Assembly (NCBI RefSeq): GCF_037893015.1
Contig: NC_133665.1
Coordinates: 33,267,336-33,331,335 of the forward strand
Reading direction: 5' to 3'
Source of the DNA: Macrotis lagotis
Taxonomy: Eukaryota > Chordata > Mammalia > Peramelemorphia > Peramelidae
DNA: 64,000 nt
Positions 11,960-24,573 of this stretch are shown piece after piece. The translations under genes were made by a program, and so were the position numbers. Within the stretch, counting starts at the first letter, position 1. Each line of letters starts with the position of its first letter. Below the pieces are notes generated by a model that did no database searches, was not told the DNA's origin, and saw nothing but the letters and a program-made list of their open reading frames with translations.

Positions 11960-12190
11960 TAAAAAATTCTATTCATACTTCAAGGTTCAGATCAAGGCTT
12001 TCTTCATAAAAACTCTCCTGATCTCTACCCACTGTCCCCTACAATTTAGAAGTAATTCTGTCTTCCTTTGAATATCTATGGCATATATAAACTCTGCTTA
12101 TCTCTTGCTTATGTCACTTAGCACTTGTTGACTTTTATTGTAGATATTTTTGTACATATTTTATGATTCTTGCTAAATAATATAGTCTTT
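11960..12190 (+). mobile_element. L2 LINE 3' end
   Basis: Shows the L2 3' region in sense order: 'acttcaaggttcagatcaagg', 'aaaactctcctgatct', 'tatgtcacttagcac' and 'atagtctttgagaata'. Diverged. It ends where the GT microsatellite begins. Confidence 0.75.
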
Positions 12191-12197
12191 GAGAATA

Positions 12198-12199
<2 letters not shown>

Positions 12200-12231
<32 letters not shown>

Positions 12232-12256
12232 CTGTGTGGGTGTGGGTGTGGGTGTG
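12200..12256. repeat. (GT)n microsatellite with GGGTGT extension
   Basis: About 14 perfect GT units followed by repeated tgtggg units. Confidence 0.95.
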
Positions 12257-12445
12257 TTTTTATCTGTTTGCTGGTCAGTGACAAACAGAGTATCTTTTAA
12301 ATAGCAAGCCCTTGGAAAGCATTTGTTATAAAGCTCATGCTTTGAAGCTAGCCTTCCAGCCTATATCTGCACTGAGAGGTTGCTTCTCCAAAAGGTGACC
12401 ACTATGATTTCCCTCAGGGTTCTGGGAGAGAAAGGAGGCTTCTAT

Positions 12446-12760
12446 GGATGGTGCAGTAGATAGAGCATAGGTCTTGGAGTCAGGATAATAGTTCAAATTC
12501 AGTCTTAGACATTTGACACTTACTGGTTATATAACCTTGGACAAGTCACTTAACCAGATTGCCTCACATCAGGGCTATCTCCAGCTGTCCTGATTCTTAT
12601 CTGTTCACTGGATTCAGATGGCTCCGGAGGAGAAAGTGAGGCTAGTGACTTAGTACAGCACCCCCTCACTCAAATCCAATTCATATACATGTCATGGAAT
12701 CACCTCTTTGATGTCATGGTCTTCATCAATAATGAAGGACAAACATCATCATCTTCATCA
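12446..12760 (+). repeat. full-length RTE-tailed SINE
   Basis: Head 'atggtgcagtagatagagcat' and B box gttcaaattcagtc, middle 'tatctccagctgtcctga', 'cagatggctccggaggag' and 'agcaccccctcactcaaat', end aatgaaggacaaacatcatcatc. The terminal (ATC)n is typical of RTE-type priming rather than poly(A). It is the best-preserved member in the window. Confidence 0.8.
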
Positions 12761-12765
12761 ACTGA

Positions 12766-15040
12766 TATCAATTAGACAGATTTAGAAAATAGTATTTACT
12801 AAAGTAGCATCATAGTGCAATTGGTGTAAAATATCTTCCCCTCCTAAGACTAGTTTGATCTCCAGTGAAATGCAGATACTGCTAGGATTAAGATACCACT
12901 CCTCTGACTCTGAAGTCCACAAGCTTCTACTCTGGTCAAGATAAAGAGAGGAGAGGAAATCAGGACCAAGGCCAAAGGTTTCCCTACATCCATCTCCACC
13001 TCTCATGTGTTTCTTTCTCAGGGGTTTGACTAGAAGAGCACTCCTCTATGCTGGCAGACTTTCAAAGTCCCAGTTCTGAACTATTTTTTCAGATTTTATA
13101 CAAGCTCCAGAGGAAGTGACTAGGTCCTTCAATCCATCTGAACCTTTGAGTGATTGGTTGATTTATTGGCTCATTTAAGGTATCCAATTTTTTTTCAATA
13201 TCTAATAAATGATGGAGATTATCCTCATCTGATGAAGGTATCAGAGTATATAGCATCTTGTCCCTTTCTTTACATGGGATCATTGAATGATTGACTTTTA
13301 CCCCTAGAGCTTAACAAATTAATGAAACAAATGCTTCTAAAGTCCTTGAAAATAATCCCCCCAAGTATGCCATAAACCAGCCCAGTCCAAGCCATAATTG
13401 GTCTAGATTCTGTATAAATAAATCCCAATAATAAAGGTGCCTGAAATTGGTAGAACTCATCAGATGTAGTAGCAAGTATCAGTTCAGTAGACATTTTCCC
13501 CAAAGGCAGAGAGATGGAATCAGAGGAAAGATCACTAGGTCTACTCATGCTTGCTCTCCTCCCTTTGGAAATAAAAATCCCTTAGCAAATGGCTAAGATT
13601 TCTCTATGTTCTCAAGAGTTTGAAGAGGAAAGGGACCAATAGTCTTCTAGGGACCTCCTTTGGGCTTTTGTCTGCTATGAGTTGGGTGCTAGATAACTCA
13701 CATTTTTCAAGCCTGTAATTTAAATGAGAAAGTGCTATTATGCCATTCACAGTAGTGGAAATTGCATAGAATTGAAGTTCTACCAGTCAAATAACTAGTG
13801 GAATTGCCTGCGGTTTTTTCCTACTTCCATATCATAAATCACTAGAAAGGGGTAAGAAATAATAATACTTTATACTCATAGAATTACTTCCTACATAAGA
13901 TCACCTTAGTATCTTGCAAAAAATTTACCTTTTGACTACTTATCTCCCCTCTACAGAGAGGCTACAAGGATACACCATTGCGCAAACTGTTAGACCAGAA
14001 ATTGTATCCCTAGTTTTTTCATTAAATTATTTTTCTTCATTTCAAGAGAGGGATCAATTCCTGTAGGATACTCCCAAAATAACTAGCACAAGAACCAAAG
14101 ATATCAATAAAACAAATTTATTTAAAAGAAAAAAAATTTGAAAAAAGTAGGAGGGAGGACCAGAACTATAGAATAAAATGCCTTGGTCAACACTGGAAAA
14201 TTACTGTGTTATCAGAAAACCACCTCAGCATTTTGCTTTAGTTTTGTCATAAGACCAGTGGAGACATCCCCAGTACAAGTTGCATGAAGATCAAGTAACT
14301 AAATATTAAGGTACCTTACTAATACTAAAGTAACTAAGGCATTAGTAACTAGTACCCTATAACTGTGTATGTAGCATCATCACTACCTTTCACCATGTCA
14401 TAGTCAACACCTGACACATTATAGCTATCAGACTGAGAGGAGGCAACAGAAATCCATCTCCCTTTCCCAAATACTTTGTTAATAAAGGAATGCACCCCAA
14501 AAGGGGTAAAGGAATGGAATGGGACCCTCTTAATTCAATGATGTGGTTCCCCATGAAGATATGTGGCCTGAATATTTTTAGGACTTCTTTTTCATATAAT
14601 GGGGTCAGATTTTACTCACCCACAAACCTAGATGCATAAGTCACTTCTTCTTGGCAGAGCTTTCAAAGTGAATAGACATTGCCTCATTCTTGTTGGAGGA
14701 GGAAAGGAAAAGTAAATAACACTTGAAGCCTATGATCTAGTTGGACCAGAAGTAGTAGGTAGAGTTCTCTGTATTTGTACTCTTTGACTTGCTTCCTCTC
14801 TCTCTCCCCCTTGACTGTGGTTTGCTGAGAGAGTCATTGCCTAGAATCTCCTCTCATACTTCTATTGCTCTCTTCAAGTTGTGTATGAAATTGGCAGCCC
14901 TCAGTTGAGCTTCAGGACTCCCCTTTCTTCTCAGTGCCTTCCCTTCTGGCTCTGAAGAGTGGTAGACCTTTGGCTGGGTTTTGAGACTCCATCACTCTGG
15001 GCTATGATTACTGTCCTGGATCTATTCTGACTTGAATCTG
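12766..15040. other. no recognisable feature
   Basis: About 2.3 kb with no repeat I can name. Minus-strand frames of 64-92 codons at 12,782-13,548 have no domain, no neighbouring splice logic and no coding bias I can see, so I do not call them. It may be unique sequence or very old repeats. Confidence 0.45.
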
Positions 15041-15054
15041 AGTCAAGTAGCAGC

Positions 15055-15710
15055 CTTAACTTTTAAAGCCCTTCACAATCCAGCCCCAATCTATCTTTTC
15101 TGCCTCATTGTATAACATTCTCTTTCTCATACTTTGTGATCCAACCAAACTGGTCTTATCCCTTTTTTCTCACCCCATGCCTTTGCATTGGTAATCATCC
15201 ATGTTTGGAGTCCACTCCTTCCTCACCTCTGCCACATTGAAATCCTTCCTTCCTTCCTTCCAAACACAGCTCGAGGATCACCTATATAAAGTCTTTCCCA
15301 CTTCCCTCTCTATCTCACTAGTGCTCACACTTTCATACTACTTTGTATTTAGCTACTTTTACTGTATTTATATTCATTTCTTTACATAGAAATAAATGCA
15401 AATATATAAAAAGTAGGTATGCATTCTATATTTACTTATATGTATATCATATTCTCTTCCTTATTAGAGTGAAAGCTTAATGCATATTATATATAATTAT
15501 TTAATATGATTATGTGATTATATGTATCATATGCATAATATATAATTGTGTTATATGATATCTAACACATTGTATAATTATATGTAGTTATGTGATTATA
15601 TAATATGTAAAATATATATGATATATTTTATGTATATACTTATATATGTCCTTATTCTCTTATTAAAGTATAAGCTCCTTGTAAGTAGGATTTATTTAAT
15701 TTATTATTTT
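15055..15710 (+). mobile_element. L2 LINE 3' end, expanded by AT-rich sequence
   Basis: 'aaagcccttcacaatccagcc', 'catgcctttgcattgg', 'acacagctcgaggatcacc' and 'agtctttcccacttccc' follow the sense L2 3' consensus order, ending in 'gtataagctccttgtaagtagg' at about 15,665. Between about 15,390 and 15,640 the copy is interrupted by a long AT-rich, partly palindromic stretch. It includes a partly duplicated 'ttattagagtgaaagctta'. Confidence 0.7.
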
Positions 15711-16164
15711 TATCTCTTTAATCTGGACACTTATAATGCTTGTAGATTAAATAATTTTTTTCTCCACCAAGAAAAAGAAATCTATGGATATTCAGACTAT
15801 GCTGGATTTAAAATCTATCATTGTAATCTATTTTAATCTTCTTTACAGAAGTACATGTCTGACTTATATGCATTTAGAGTCCTTGAAAGCTTTTTTGATA
15901 TGTGATGTTTTAAGTCAGGAATTACTCATGTGCCATGCTACCTATTATAAATTCCCTCTCCAGAGAAAAATTTTGCAATATATATTTAAAAGGTGGGGAG
16001 GGTGGGAAAAATTCAGTTTTATAGATATGGTATAGTTGGGATTTTTAATGATCCCAGGAGATTTGAGGGGGTATAGATTTAGGTACAGAAGATCCAAAAG
16101 ATGATAAAAGTTAGAGATTTCACTTTTTTTGAGCAAACATGGTAATAGAGCATTCCATTTAGGC

Positions 16165-16325
16165 TAGCAGGGTAGAGATTATTATCCCCATTTTACAGAT
16201 GAAGAATCTGAGGTCAAGAGATTAGGTGTTTTATCAAGAGTCTCACAGGTAAAAAGTGGCAATATAATAACAAGAACTCACTTTTCATAATTCCCTTTCC
16301 AATGTTTTCCCCTCTACATTATATT
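16165..16325 (-). repeat. MIR-type SINE
   Basis: The antisense core 'attatccccattttacagatg', split as usual from 'gaatctgaggtcaagagatta', is followed by 'gtctcacaggtaaaaagtgg'. Standard MIR order on the minus strand. Confidence 0.75.
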
Positions 16326-16568
16326 GTTCATTGACCTGACAGTGACAAAGATAAAGTGAATTCAGAACACATTACTCACGTTGCATAAAGAACAAATTGA
16401 AAGAATATTTCATTCAATTCTTTCTGCTTTTTCCTTTGTCTAACTACTGAACACAAAATAAATAATTCAAATGTTTTTCATAGCGAAGGAGACTTTAGTC
16501 TTTTGCCATGAGGGCAAACCCCCAACTTTGCCTCACTCTCCTCATTCTAATATTTTGTTGTTTGTGAT

Positions 16569-16707
16569 TTTTTTTTTAGGTTTTTGCAAGGCAAACAGGG
16601 TTAAGTGGCTTGCCCAAGGCCACACAAGTGTCTGAGGCCGGATTTGAACTCAGGTACTCCTGACTCCAGGGCCGGTGCTCTATCCACTGCCCCACCTAGC
16701 TGCCCCT
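16569..16707 (-). repeat. tRNA-derived SINE (WSINE1-type) with target duplication
   Basis: Antisense copy from poly(T) through gtttttgcaaggcaaacagg to agctgcccct. The flanking repeat gttgtttgtgat lies at 16,557-16,568 and 16,708-16,719, a perfect 12 bp. It lacks the 'tagctaggtaattatt' stretch, a small internal deletion. Confidence 0.9.
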
Positions 16708-16727
16708 GTTGTTTGTGATCTTTAACC

Positions 16728-16926
16728 ACAAAACAATTTCTCATTTGATCTTCATAATAACTCCATGAGGTAGAGTCTATTATCATTCCCATTTTACAGA
16801 CAAGGAAACTGAGGCAGAAGTGATTAACTCTCTTCCTCAGGGTCAAACAGACAATAAGTGTCTGAGGCCAGATTTAAACTTAGGTCTTCCTGACTCCAAA
16901 CCCTCTACTATGCCACCTAGCTGCCC
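16728..16926 (-). repeat. MIR/THER1-type SINE
   Basis: 'tcatttgatcttcataataac', 'cccattttacagacaaggaaa' and 'ctgaggcagaagtga' are followed by a tRNA-like head in antisense, ending cacctagctgcccc. This joins a MIR-like core to the marsupial tRNA head. It begins about 20 bp beyond the neighbouring SINE. Confidence 0.75.
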
Positions 16927-18100
16927 CACCTGTTTTTCCAAGTGCTGTTTATTCCTTCAAACAGCAAATGCTACAAAATCAGGGCTTGATTTATTGTTTC
17001 ATTGGTTGTATAAACTTAAGAAAATGATGGAGAAATTGTTAATAATGCAGTTTCAACTGAAAGAGGTGTTGTGAGTATATTTTTGTTTCAGAGAGTCAAT
17101 TGTTAAACATTGATCACTACAACCAGCTAACAACAGAAAGGGAATATGCCAATTCCAAGGTATGCTGGTTACAGGTAGTTTCATTCAAACAATTAGTATA
17201 ACTTCCCTAGGAGATGACTGCAGTTATATCAGCAGTATCAGCAGAAAGGCAAAGTTTCAGAAGGACTAATAGAGCACCAGCAACAGAACAATAAGGAAGT
17301 TTCTGGAACATGCCAATGAATTGCAGGGGAGAGTAGACCAAGGAACAAAAAAAGCACAGAGACAAGGTATGAATGAACAAATATAGACCTTCTCTTCACT
17401 AATGTTGAATCTTGAGGATAGTTCACATTCTGAAGGAAGGTGGAACTTATCAGAAGGGAAGTCATCTGGATTCTCTATAAACCTCAGGTTCTTTCCCCAC
17501 TTGGCAGGTCTCCATCACTAGTATGGCACTATAAGTCTGAAGGAACTGTGAAACTTTCTGGGGGCTCACCAGAAAGGAGGAAAGTTCTTTTGATTGTTTA
17601 TAGGCTTGCACATGAATCCTTTGATTATCCTTTGTTGGTTATAATATATGCCCTATGTTCCATCCCTTGCTAGCTAGCAAGGAGACTAAAGGTATTTAGA
17701 CGTAAGATAGAAATAAGCTGATCAGATGTTCCCAGAGGATCCCTAGTTGGGGAAAGAAGCCAGAGAGCATAATGTTATTCTGAATAGATTGATTATATGT
17801 TCTCACTCACTCATACATTATTGGAAAACTTGGAAATAATATATCTACAATTCTGTTAAAAACACCCTATTCAATATTACTACTGGAGACATCTCCCAAA
17901 ATAGCAATATCTCATCCCAAATATTAACACCAACTATAATAACAAGAACTCTAAAAGATTTTTGAATAGACATATAATATTTTAAATGTGATCCCAAAAG
18001 TAATGTCAGGAAAATTGCTTCAACCATATATGCTAAGGTATCTCATACTTTGTTAAATGCATTTCCAGACATTATCTCCCTTCCTTTTTCCTACCTGTCC
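16927..18100. other. no recognisable feature
   Basis: About 1.2 kb of anonymous sequence. Short frames on both strands show no domain. Confidence 0.45.
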
Positions 18101-18102
18101 TT

Positions 18103-18152
18103 TTCTCCCTTCTTTCTCTCCCTCCCTTCCTTCCTCCTTTCTTTCCTTCCAT
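18103..18152. repeat. (CCTT)n-like pyrimidine tract
   Basis: About 50 bp made of ccttcc, tttcttt and cctccc units. Confidence 0.85.
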
Positions 18153-18954
18153 ACTTAGGTAAATATGAATTTTTCTTTCTGCCTTTTATTTGCAAATAAA
18201 CTCCTCTCCTCTCTTCTCTTTCATTCTCTTCTCCTGTCTTTTATAATCTCAAAGATGAGTGAAGCCTAATCTCAAAGCCTACCTGAAATGTGTTTCCTAA
18301 AATCTACCAAATACCTTCTCTCCATCATTGTCATGCTTCCAATAAATAAATGAGATTGGGAAGAAGAAAGGAATCAGAAATAAAATAGAATTGAAAATTG
18401 AATGTTCTGTATTTGTCATCCTGCTTCCTTTAGTGTGTCTCTTGTCTCTCTATCTGCTGAAAATCTCAAAGGCAAATATGGCGTACTATAACCTCTAGGT
18501 CTTTTAGGAATCTCCCCAGATTCATCATACCCTTCCTTACCCTGGAAGAAGAGGGCGGGAACCTCATATAAGATTCAGGGATTAGGAATGAGATCACCAG
18601 ATTTGAGGGAAAAGGGTCAGGATGGGAGTACAGATGGACTAAGGAGAAACAAGAAATTGTTAGGGCCATTGTGATGGAAAGCAACCTGGGTGGACAGGGT
18701 CATCATCCATGGCAGGCTGAGGGGAGTGGTAACAGAGAATTGGAAGGAGATCTAAGATTCTCCCTATGAAATTAAGGAATGTCTTCTTTCCTCCACCCCT
18801 CTTTCCTTTGTTTGGTGATACTTTAAAAAATATCAAAACAATTTTTTGAAAAATAGATTTAACTCATTTTCCTAGTCCAGATGTCAATAATACTGTCTAA
18901 GTCTGAGTCTCTTTTTTTTTTTTTATAAATAAATTTGTTTCTATTGGTCCAATT

Positions 18955-19110
18955 GATAAGTGTTTAGCAATCACTATGTGCTGGGTCCTCTGCCAGGTCA
19001 TGAGTATATAAAGAAAAGCAAAACTATGGTCCCTGACCTCAAAAACTTAAAATTCCAATGGAGGAGAAAACATGCAAAATAAAACTGTACTTGCAAGATA
19101 TGCAGTGCAA
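18955..19110 (+). repeat. ancient mammalian repeat, unnamed family (front part)
   Basis: 'cactatgtgctgggtcctc', 'ctgacctcaaaaacttaaaa', 'caatggaggagaaaacatgc'. The landmarks are the same as at 2,690 and 58,645. Confidence 0.5.
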
Positions 19111-19710
19111 ATATGCTACAGAATTTTTTTTTATGAAAAACTGTGATTTCTTCTTTAGGAATTTTTGTGGAAAAGGAAAGATATGTTTAATGCAAGTATT
19201 CAATTAGTCAATAGATTGGTAGTGCTTATTGCTGAATCAGGAGTCATCTATCCAGATTATACTTTACTTCCCTGGCTGCTAGGCTGGCACAGGTTAGTGA
19301 GGAAGATGGGTAAACTATCCATGTTCAAGTGACAAAAGATAGAACCTTCATCTTTCTGGAGCATATGTATTCATTTGTGTATGTATGTATGTGTTCCTGG
19401 GGCTAAAGACAAGATAGCCTCTCTAGCTACAGAGCTCACTGATAACACAGAAAACATCTGTTTTGGAGGTCCTACCAGCACAGACATGGTCTATCCATTA
19501 ACAAGATAGCATGATAAGAGGGAGAAAGCCAGTAGAAATCCCAGTTTACAATCAGAGTGTGCAAGGGGTCAGCCCTGATGGTTTTTGTATTTCCACCTAG
19601 GATAGGACCCTGGGTGCTATCCATCTACAAGTTAGTTTTCTGAATGATCATGCAACTCTCCCAAGCAGGAATAAAAATTAAACTTAGGGCTTACTTAGAT
19701 TTTCTCTAGA

Positions 19711-20123
19711 CTAACAGTTTTCAAAGGATGGTGTGGGAATCTCTAGGAGTCAGGACATCCTTTCAAAGGATTTCAAGAGATCAAAATTATTTTCATAATA
19801 ATATGAAGATATTTTAATTTCTAAGATGGTAAATGTCATGGATACAACCCATTTAAAACTAAAACTCTTGGGGAGGTGAGGTCCTATGTAATTTTTTTTT
19901 TTTTTTTACTTTTTGCAAGGCAATGGGGTTAAGTGGCTTGCCCAAGCCCCTTAACCACAGCTAGGTTATTATTAAGTGTCTGAGGCCAGATTTGAACTCA
20001 GGTACTCCTGACTCCAGGGCTGGTGCTCTATCCAGTGCTCTATCCACTGCGCCACCTAGCTGCCCCTCTATGTAATTTTCTAGAGGGTAAAGGGGACATG
20101 AAACCAAATAAGTATGAGAATAC
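19711..20123. mobile_element. hAT-like DNA transposon, split by a SINE
   Basis: Opens ctaacagttttcaaagg and closes with gtatgagaatac, imperfect inverted ends. Both flanks carry the direct repeat ttctctaga (19,702-19,710 and 20,124-20,132), matching the 8 bp duplication of hAT elements. Internal landmarks (agatcaaaattattttcat, ggtaaatgtcatggata, agagggtaaaggggacatg) match the partial copy at 63,590. Compared with that copy it has lost most of the middle. It carries no transposase. Confidence 0.65.
19896..20067 (-). repeat. tRNA-derived SINE inside a hAT-like element
   Basis: Antisense copy with the perfect target repeat ctatgtaatttt (19,884-19,895 and 20,068-20,079). Two short internal duplications are visible. 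'tgctctatcca' occurs twice in tandem at 20,024-20,047, and 'cccaagccccttaacca' is an extra piece near 19,945. It is younger than its host element. Confidence 0.9.
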
Positions 20124-20404
20124 TTCTCTAGATCACAAACTATTTAGAGCCATGATGCCTCTTAGTATATGAGTGCTAGTTCCAAAGGCTTTAACCTCTA
20201 AGGAACAGAGAAGTAGAGGGACTAGAGGAGAAAACTTCACTTCCATGCTAGAAGCACCCAAAGAATCTTTCTTTGACATTCCTTAACTTGAAATTATTAT
20301 TGTGGAAAATGTCTCTATTGTCCTTTCCTGCTCACAAGAGGTATTAATCAGATTAGAAATGAAATTATAATAAATTTTCCTCCTAATTTTTGCTTTGAAA
20401 CAAT

Positions 20405-20476
20405 CTAGAATCATAGAATTTTAGAGATGGAAGGGATCTTGGAGGTCATCTAGTTCAGTCCCCTAATTTTACAGCT
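20405..20476 (-). repeat. MIR-like SINE fragment
   Basis: 'aatcatagaattttagagatgg', split from 'aagggatcttggaggtcatc' and 'tagttcagtcccctaatttt'. This is the outer part of a common mammalian repeat, cut off before the central core. Confidence 0.5.
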
Positions 20477-21420
20477 TACAGGTATTAAAAATAAATGTGG
20501 AAAAAAATTTGACTAGTATAAATAGGAGTCACAAAGTTGTCTATTTCCAAAGTCAATTCTTTATTTAAGTATGGGCTTCTGCCTTTATCAGGGACATTTG
20601 CACATGAAAATATGTTTGCTAAACTTAGTTCCCTAGATATGAAATGTAAGCCAGGAGGAACACAAACATGATTATACAAATGTAAATATGCTTTCGTATA
20701 CAAAAGGGCCTAATGAAAGCAAAGCACTTACCAAAAAAAAAAAAGCTTTTGGAATAAAGGCTAAATAAAAGTGAATTGACTGACTATCCCAAAGAATGAT
20801 TATTAGCTAGAATTAGTCTTTAATATATTTATAAAACACAATCGTGAAAATAACAAAAGATTATTCTCAGACATATATCCTGGGTTATTATTTTTATTCA
20901 GACTGCTAGTCAGCTGTACTATATTTTGAACTTTTATGCTTTGCACCTGCTCTGGGACATTCAAATAAAATCTGGCATTCTCTGGCTTCTGAAGAATGAA
21001 TATACACATACACATTGTATGTGTCATAGCTATAACTGTATGTTGACTCAAAGGCAAAGTTTGTTTATTGGATAATATTGAGATTATCTAGATAATCTTG
21101 AGATTAGCCAGATAACCTCAAAGTTAACTTCAAGTGTCAGATAATATTAGGATGAAGCTGGCAATTTCAAGAAGTTTTTGTTCTTTTTTTTCCTTTCTTC
21201 TTTTTTAAGAATAAGAATAAAAATCATTTGTTTTTCCATCACTCCTACCACAAGTAATATGTCTCCACCAAAGCATCTCAAAATAACAACTATCAGACTG
21301 ATTTAAGGATCATCTAATTCAATCTCTTTATGCAATGTATCCTACCAACAGCATAATAGATCTTTATTGTAATATGTATATGTGTATGTATATGTGTCCA
21401 TATATAGATGAATACACAAG
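20477..21420. other. no recognisable feature
   Basis: About 940 bp without a supported gene or repeat. Two minus-strand frames of 72 and 84 codons show no recognisable domain. Confidence 0.45.
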
Positions 21421-22942
21421 TATCAGTCAATCAACAAGTATTTATTAAGCACTCACTATATATCAGACACTATGCTAACCATGACCAGATTTTTAAGCAG
21501 AGAGAATAACCCTTTCAGTCTTTATAGGAGAAAGAAAAGGAGAGGAGTAGAAAGAGGTGGTGAAAGAGAAAGAGAGAATGGAGGGAGAGAGTTTATTTTA
21601 AAATACTTCTGATTAGTTAGCAGACAATTTAAAATAAATTAAAATACATTGGTTCAATCTGAAAATTAGTAAGACTCTATTTATAAAATAATTTTTTGTT
21701 TTTTTCTTTAGAAATATTTTATTAATTTTGAGTTTTACAATTTTTCTCCCATTCTTGCTTCCCTTCCCTGACCCCCCACAGAAGACATTCTGTTAGTCTT
21801 TACATTGTTTCCATGGTATACATTGATCTCTCTCTCATCACATTAAATTACATAATAAGATAATGGATTGTTTTCTAAATTGAAGGTAAGAGTCTTTGGT
21901 CTTTGTTCAAACTCCACAGTTGTTTCTCTGGATACAGATGGTATTCTCCATAGCAGATAGCCCAAAATTGTCCCTCATTGTTGCACTGAAGGAATGAGTA
22001 AGTCCATTAAGATTGGTTATCACCTCCATGTTGCTGTTAGGATATACAGTATTTTTCTGGTTCTGCTCATCTCACTTAGCATCAATTCATGCAAATCCTT
22101 CCAGGCTTCCCTGAATTCTCATCCTTCCTGCTTTCTAATAGAACAATAGTGTTCCATGACATACATGTACCACAATTTCTTAAGTCATTCCCCAATTAAA
22201 GGACAAATTACTTAATTTCCAATTCTTTGCTACCACAAACAGGACTGCTATGAATACTTTTGTACAAGTGATGTTTTTACCCTTTTTCATGATCTCTTCA
22301 GGGCATAGACCCAGTACTGGTATTGATGGGTCAAAGGGTATGCACCTTTTTGTTGCCCTTTGGGAATAATTCCAAATTGCTCTCTAGAAAGGTTGGATGA
22401 GTTCACAGCTCCACTAACAATGCATTAATGTCCCAAATTTCCCATATCCCTTCCAACATTGATCATTGTCCTTTCTGGTCATATTGACCAGTCTGAGAGG
22501 TGTGAGGTGGTATCTCAGAGATGCTTTAATTTGCATTTCTCTAATAAGTAATGATTTAGAGCAATTTTTTGTATGACTATGGCTTTCTTTGATCTCCTCA
22601 TCTATAAATTTCCTTTGCATATCCTTCGACCATTTGTCAATTGGGGAATGACTTGTTGTGTTAGCTTGGCCTATCCATGAGCAGTTGATGTTTGCCCAGT
22701 TATTTAAGGCTGATTTTATTTGGTGAGAAGTGTTTTGTAATTATTTTCAAAAAGTTTTTGAGTCTGCCTTGGCAGATAGACTCCTAGGTATTTTATATTG
22801 TCTGAAGTTACTTTGAATGGAGTTTCTCTTTCTAGCTCTTTCTGCTGTATCTTCCTAGTCATGTATAGAAATGTCACAGATTTAAGAGGGTTTATGTTAT
22901 ATCATGAGACTGCTAAAGTTGCTAATTATTTCTAGTAGTTTT

Positions 22943-23218
22943 TTAGGTGATTTTTGGGGGATTCTCTAGGTATACCATCATGTCATCTGCAAAGAGTAAG
23001 AGTTTTGTCTCTTCCTTCCCAATTCTAATTCCTTCAATTTCTTTTTCTTCTCTTATTGCTGAGGCTAACATTTTTAATATGATATTGAATAGTAGTGGTG
23101 ATAATGGGCATCCTTGTTTCACCTCTGATCTTATTGGGAATGCCTCAAGCCTATGCCTGTTGCATATAATGCTTGTTGATAGTTTCAGATAGATATTGTT
23201 TATTCTTCTAAGGAACAA
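22943..23218 (-). pseudogene. L1 ORF2 reverse transcriptase core
   Basis: A 91-codon open stretch contains the hallmark blocks [15 protein letters not shown] and [14 protein letters not shown] is the catalytic aspartate pair, at about 22,981-22,996. The frame ends soon after, where the deletion starts. In a live L1 this domain copies the element's own RNA at a nicked target. Here it is an isolated remnant with stops on both sides. Confidence 0.9.
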
Positions 23219-23484
23219 ATCATTTATTCATACACTCTCTAGTGTTCTAGTAGTAATGGGTGCTATATTTTGTCAAAAAGCTTTTTCAGCATCTATTGAT
23301 ATAATTATATGATTTCTGATAGGTGTGTTATTGATATAATTAATTATACTAACAATTTTTCTAGTATTGAACCAACCCTGCATCCCTGGAATAAATCCTA
23401 TTTGGTCATAGTGTATTATTCTAGTGATAGCTTGATGTAATTGATTTACTAAGAATTTATTTCAAATTTTTGCATCTATATTCT

Positions 23485-23946
23485 TTAGAGAGATAGGTCT
23501 ATAATTTTCTTTCTCTGCTTTAACTCTTCTGATTTAGCTATCAGCACCATACTGCAGTCATAAAAAGTTAGAGTTCCATCTTCACCTATTTTTCCAAAGA
23601 GTTTATATAGAATTGGAACCAACTGTTCCTTAAATGTTTGATAGAATTCACTTGTGAATCGATCTGGCCCTGGAGATTTTTTCTTAGGGAGTTCACTGAT
23701 GGCTTGTTGAATTTCTTTTTCTGGGGTAGGGTTGTTTAGGTTTTCAATTTCCTCTTCACTTAACCCAGGGAACTTATATTTTTGTAAATATTCATCCATT
23801 TCACTTAGATTGTCAAAGTTATTGGCATAGAGTTGGGCAAAATAATTCCAAATTATTATTTTAATTTCTTCCTCATTGGTGGTGAGTTCACCTTTTTCAT
23901 TTATGATACTAGTAATTTGGTTTTCTTCTTTCTTTTTTTTAATCAA
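23485..23946 (-). pseudogene. L1 ORF2, N-terminal RT region
   Basis: A 153-codon open stretch holding [17 protein letters not shown], the strongly conserved L1 block before RT motif 1, and [11 protein letters not shown] at its end. Canonical copies have PGPDGF. The Gly-to-Arg change (PGPDRF) is one sign of decay. It is separated from the RT core at 22,943 by stops. Confidence 0.9.
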
Positions 23947-24573
23947 ATTGACTAGAGGTTTATCAATTTTATTGGCTTTTTATTTTGGCTTTTATTTATT
24001 AATTCAATAGTTTTCTTGCTTTTGATTTTATTAATTTCTCCTTTAATTGGGGGGTTTCAAATTGTTCTTTTGCTAATTTTTTAGTTGCATATTTAGTTCA
24101 TTGATTTCCTCTTTCTCTAATTTATTCATGTAAGCATTTAAAGATATAATACATCCTCTGATAGCTGCCTTGAGTGAATCCCATAGGTTTTGGTATGTTG
24201 TTTCATTATTGTCATTATCTAGGATGAAATAATTAGTTCTTCCTATAATTTGTTGTTTGATCCACTCATTTTTTAAAATGAGGTTATTTAGTTTTCAATT
24301 AGTTTTGGGTCTGTATCTCCCTGGTCCAGTATTGCATATGATTTTTATTGCATTATAACTGAGAAGGATTTATTCACTATTTCTGCCTTTCTGCAGTTGA
24401 TCATTAGGTTTTTAATGCCCTTGTACATGGTCAACTTTTGTGTAAGTGCCATGTACTACAGAAAACAAGTATATTCCTTTCTATCCTCATTCAGTTTCCT
24501 CCATAAGTTTATCATATCTAAGTTTTCCAACAATCTATTTATCTCCTTAACTTCCTTCTTGCTTATTTTATGG

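Noticed and set aside
13270..13548. 92-codon minus-strand frame
   Set aside because: No recognisable domain, no supporting splice context, and length is within chance for 64 kb. Cross-species conservation would be needed.
15390..15650. Possible replication or matrix-attachment site in AT-rich palindromic DNA
   Set aside because: AT-richness and imperfect tatata palindromes alone do not support a function. It looks like expanded simple sequence in an L2 remnant.
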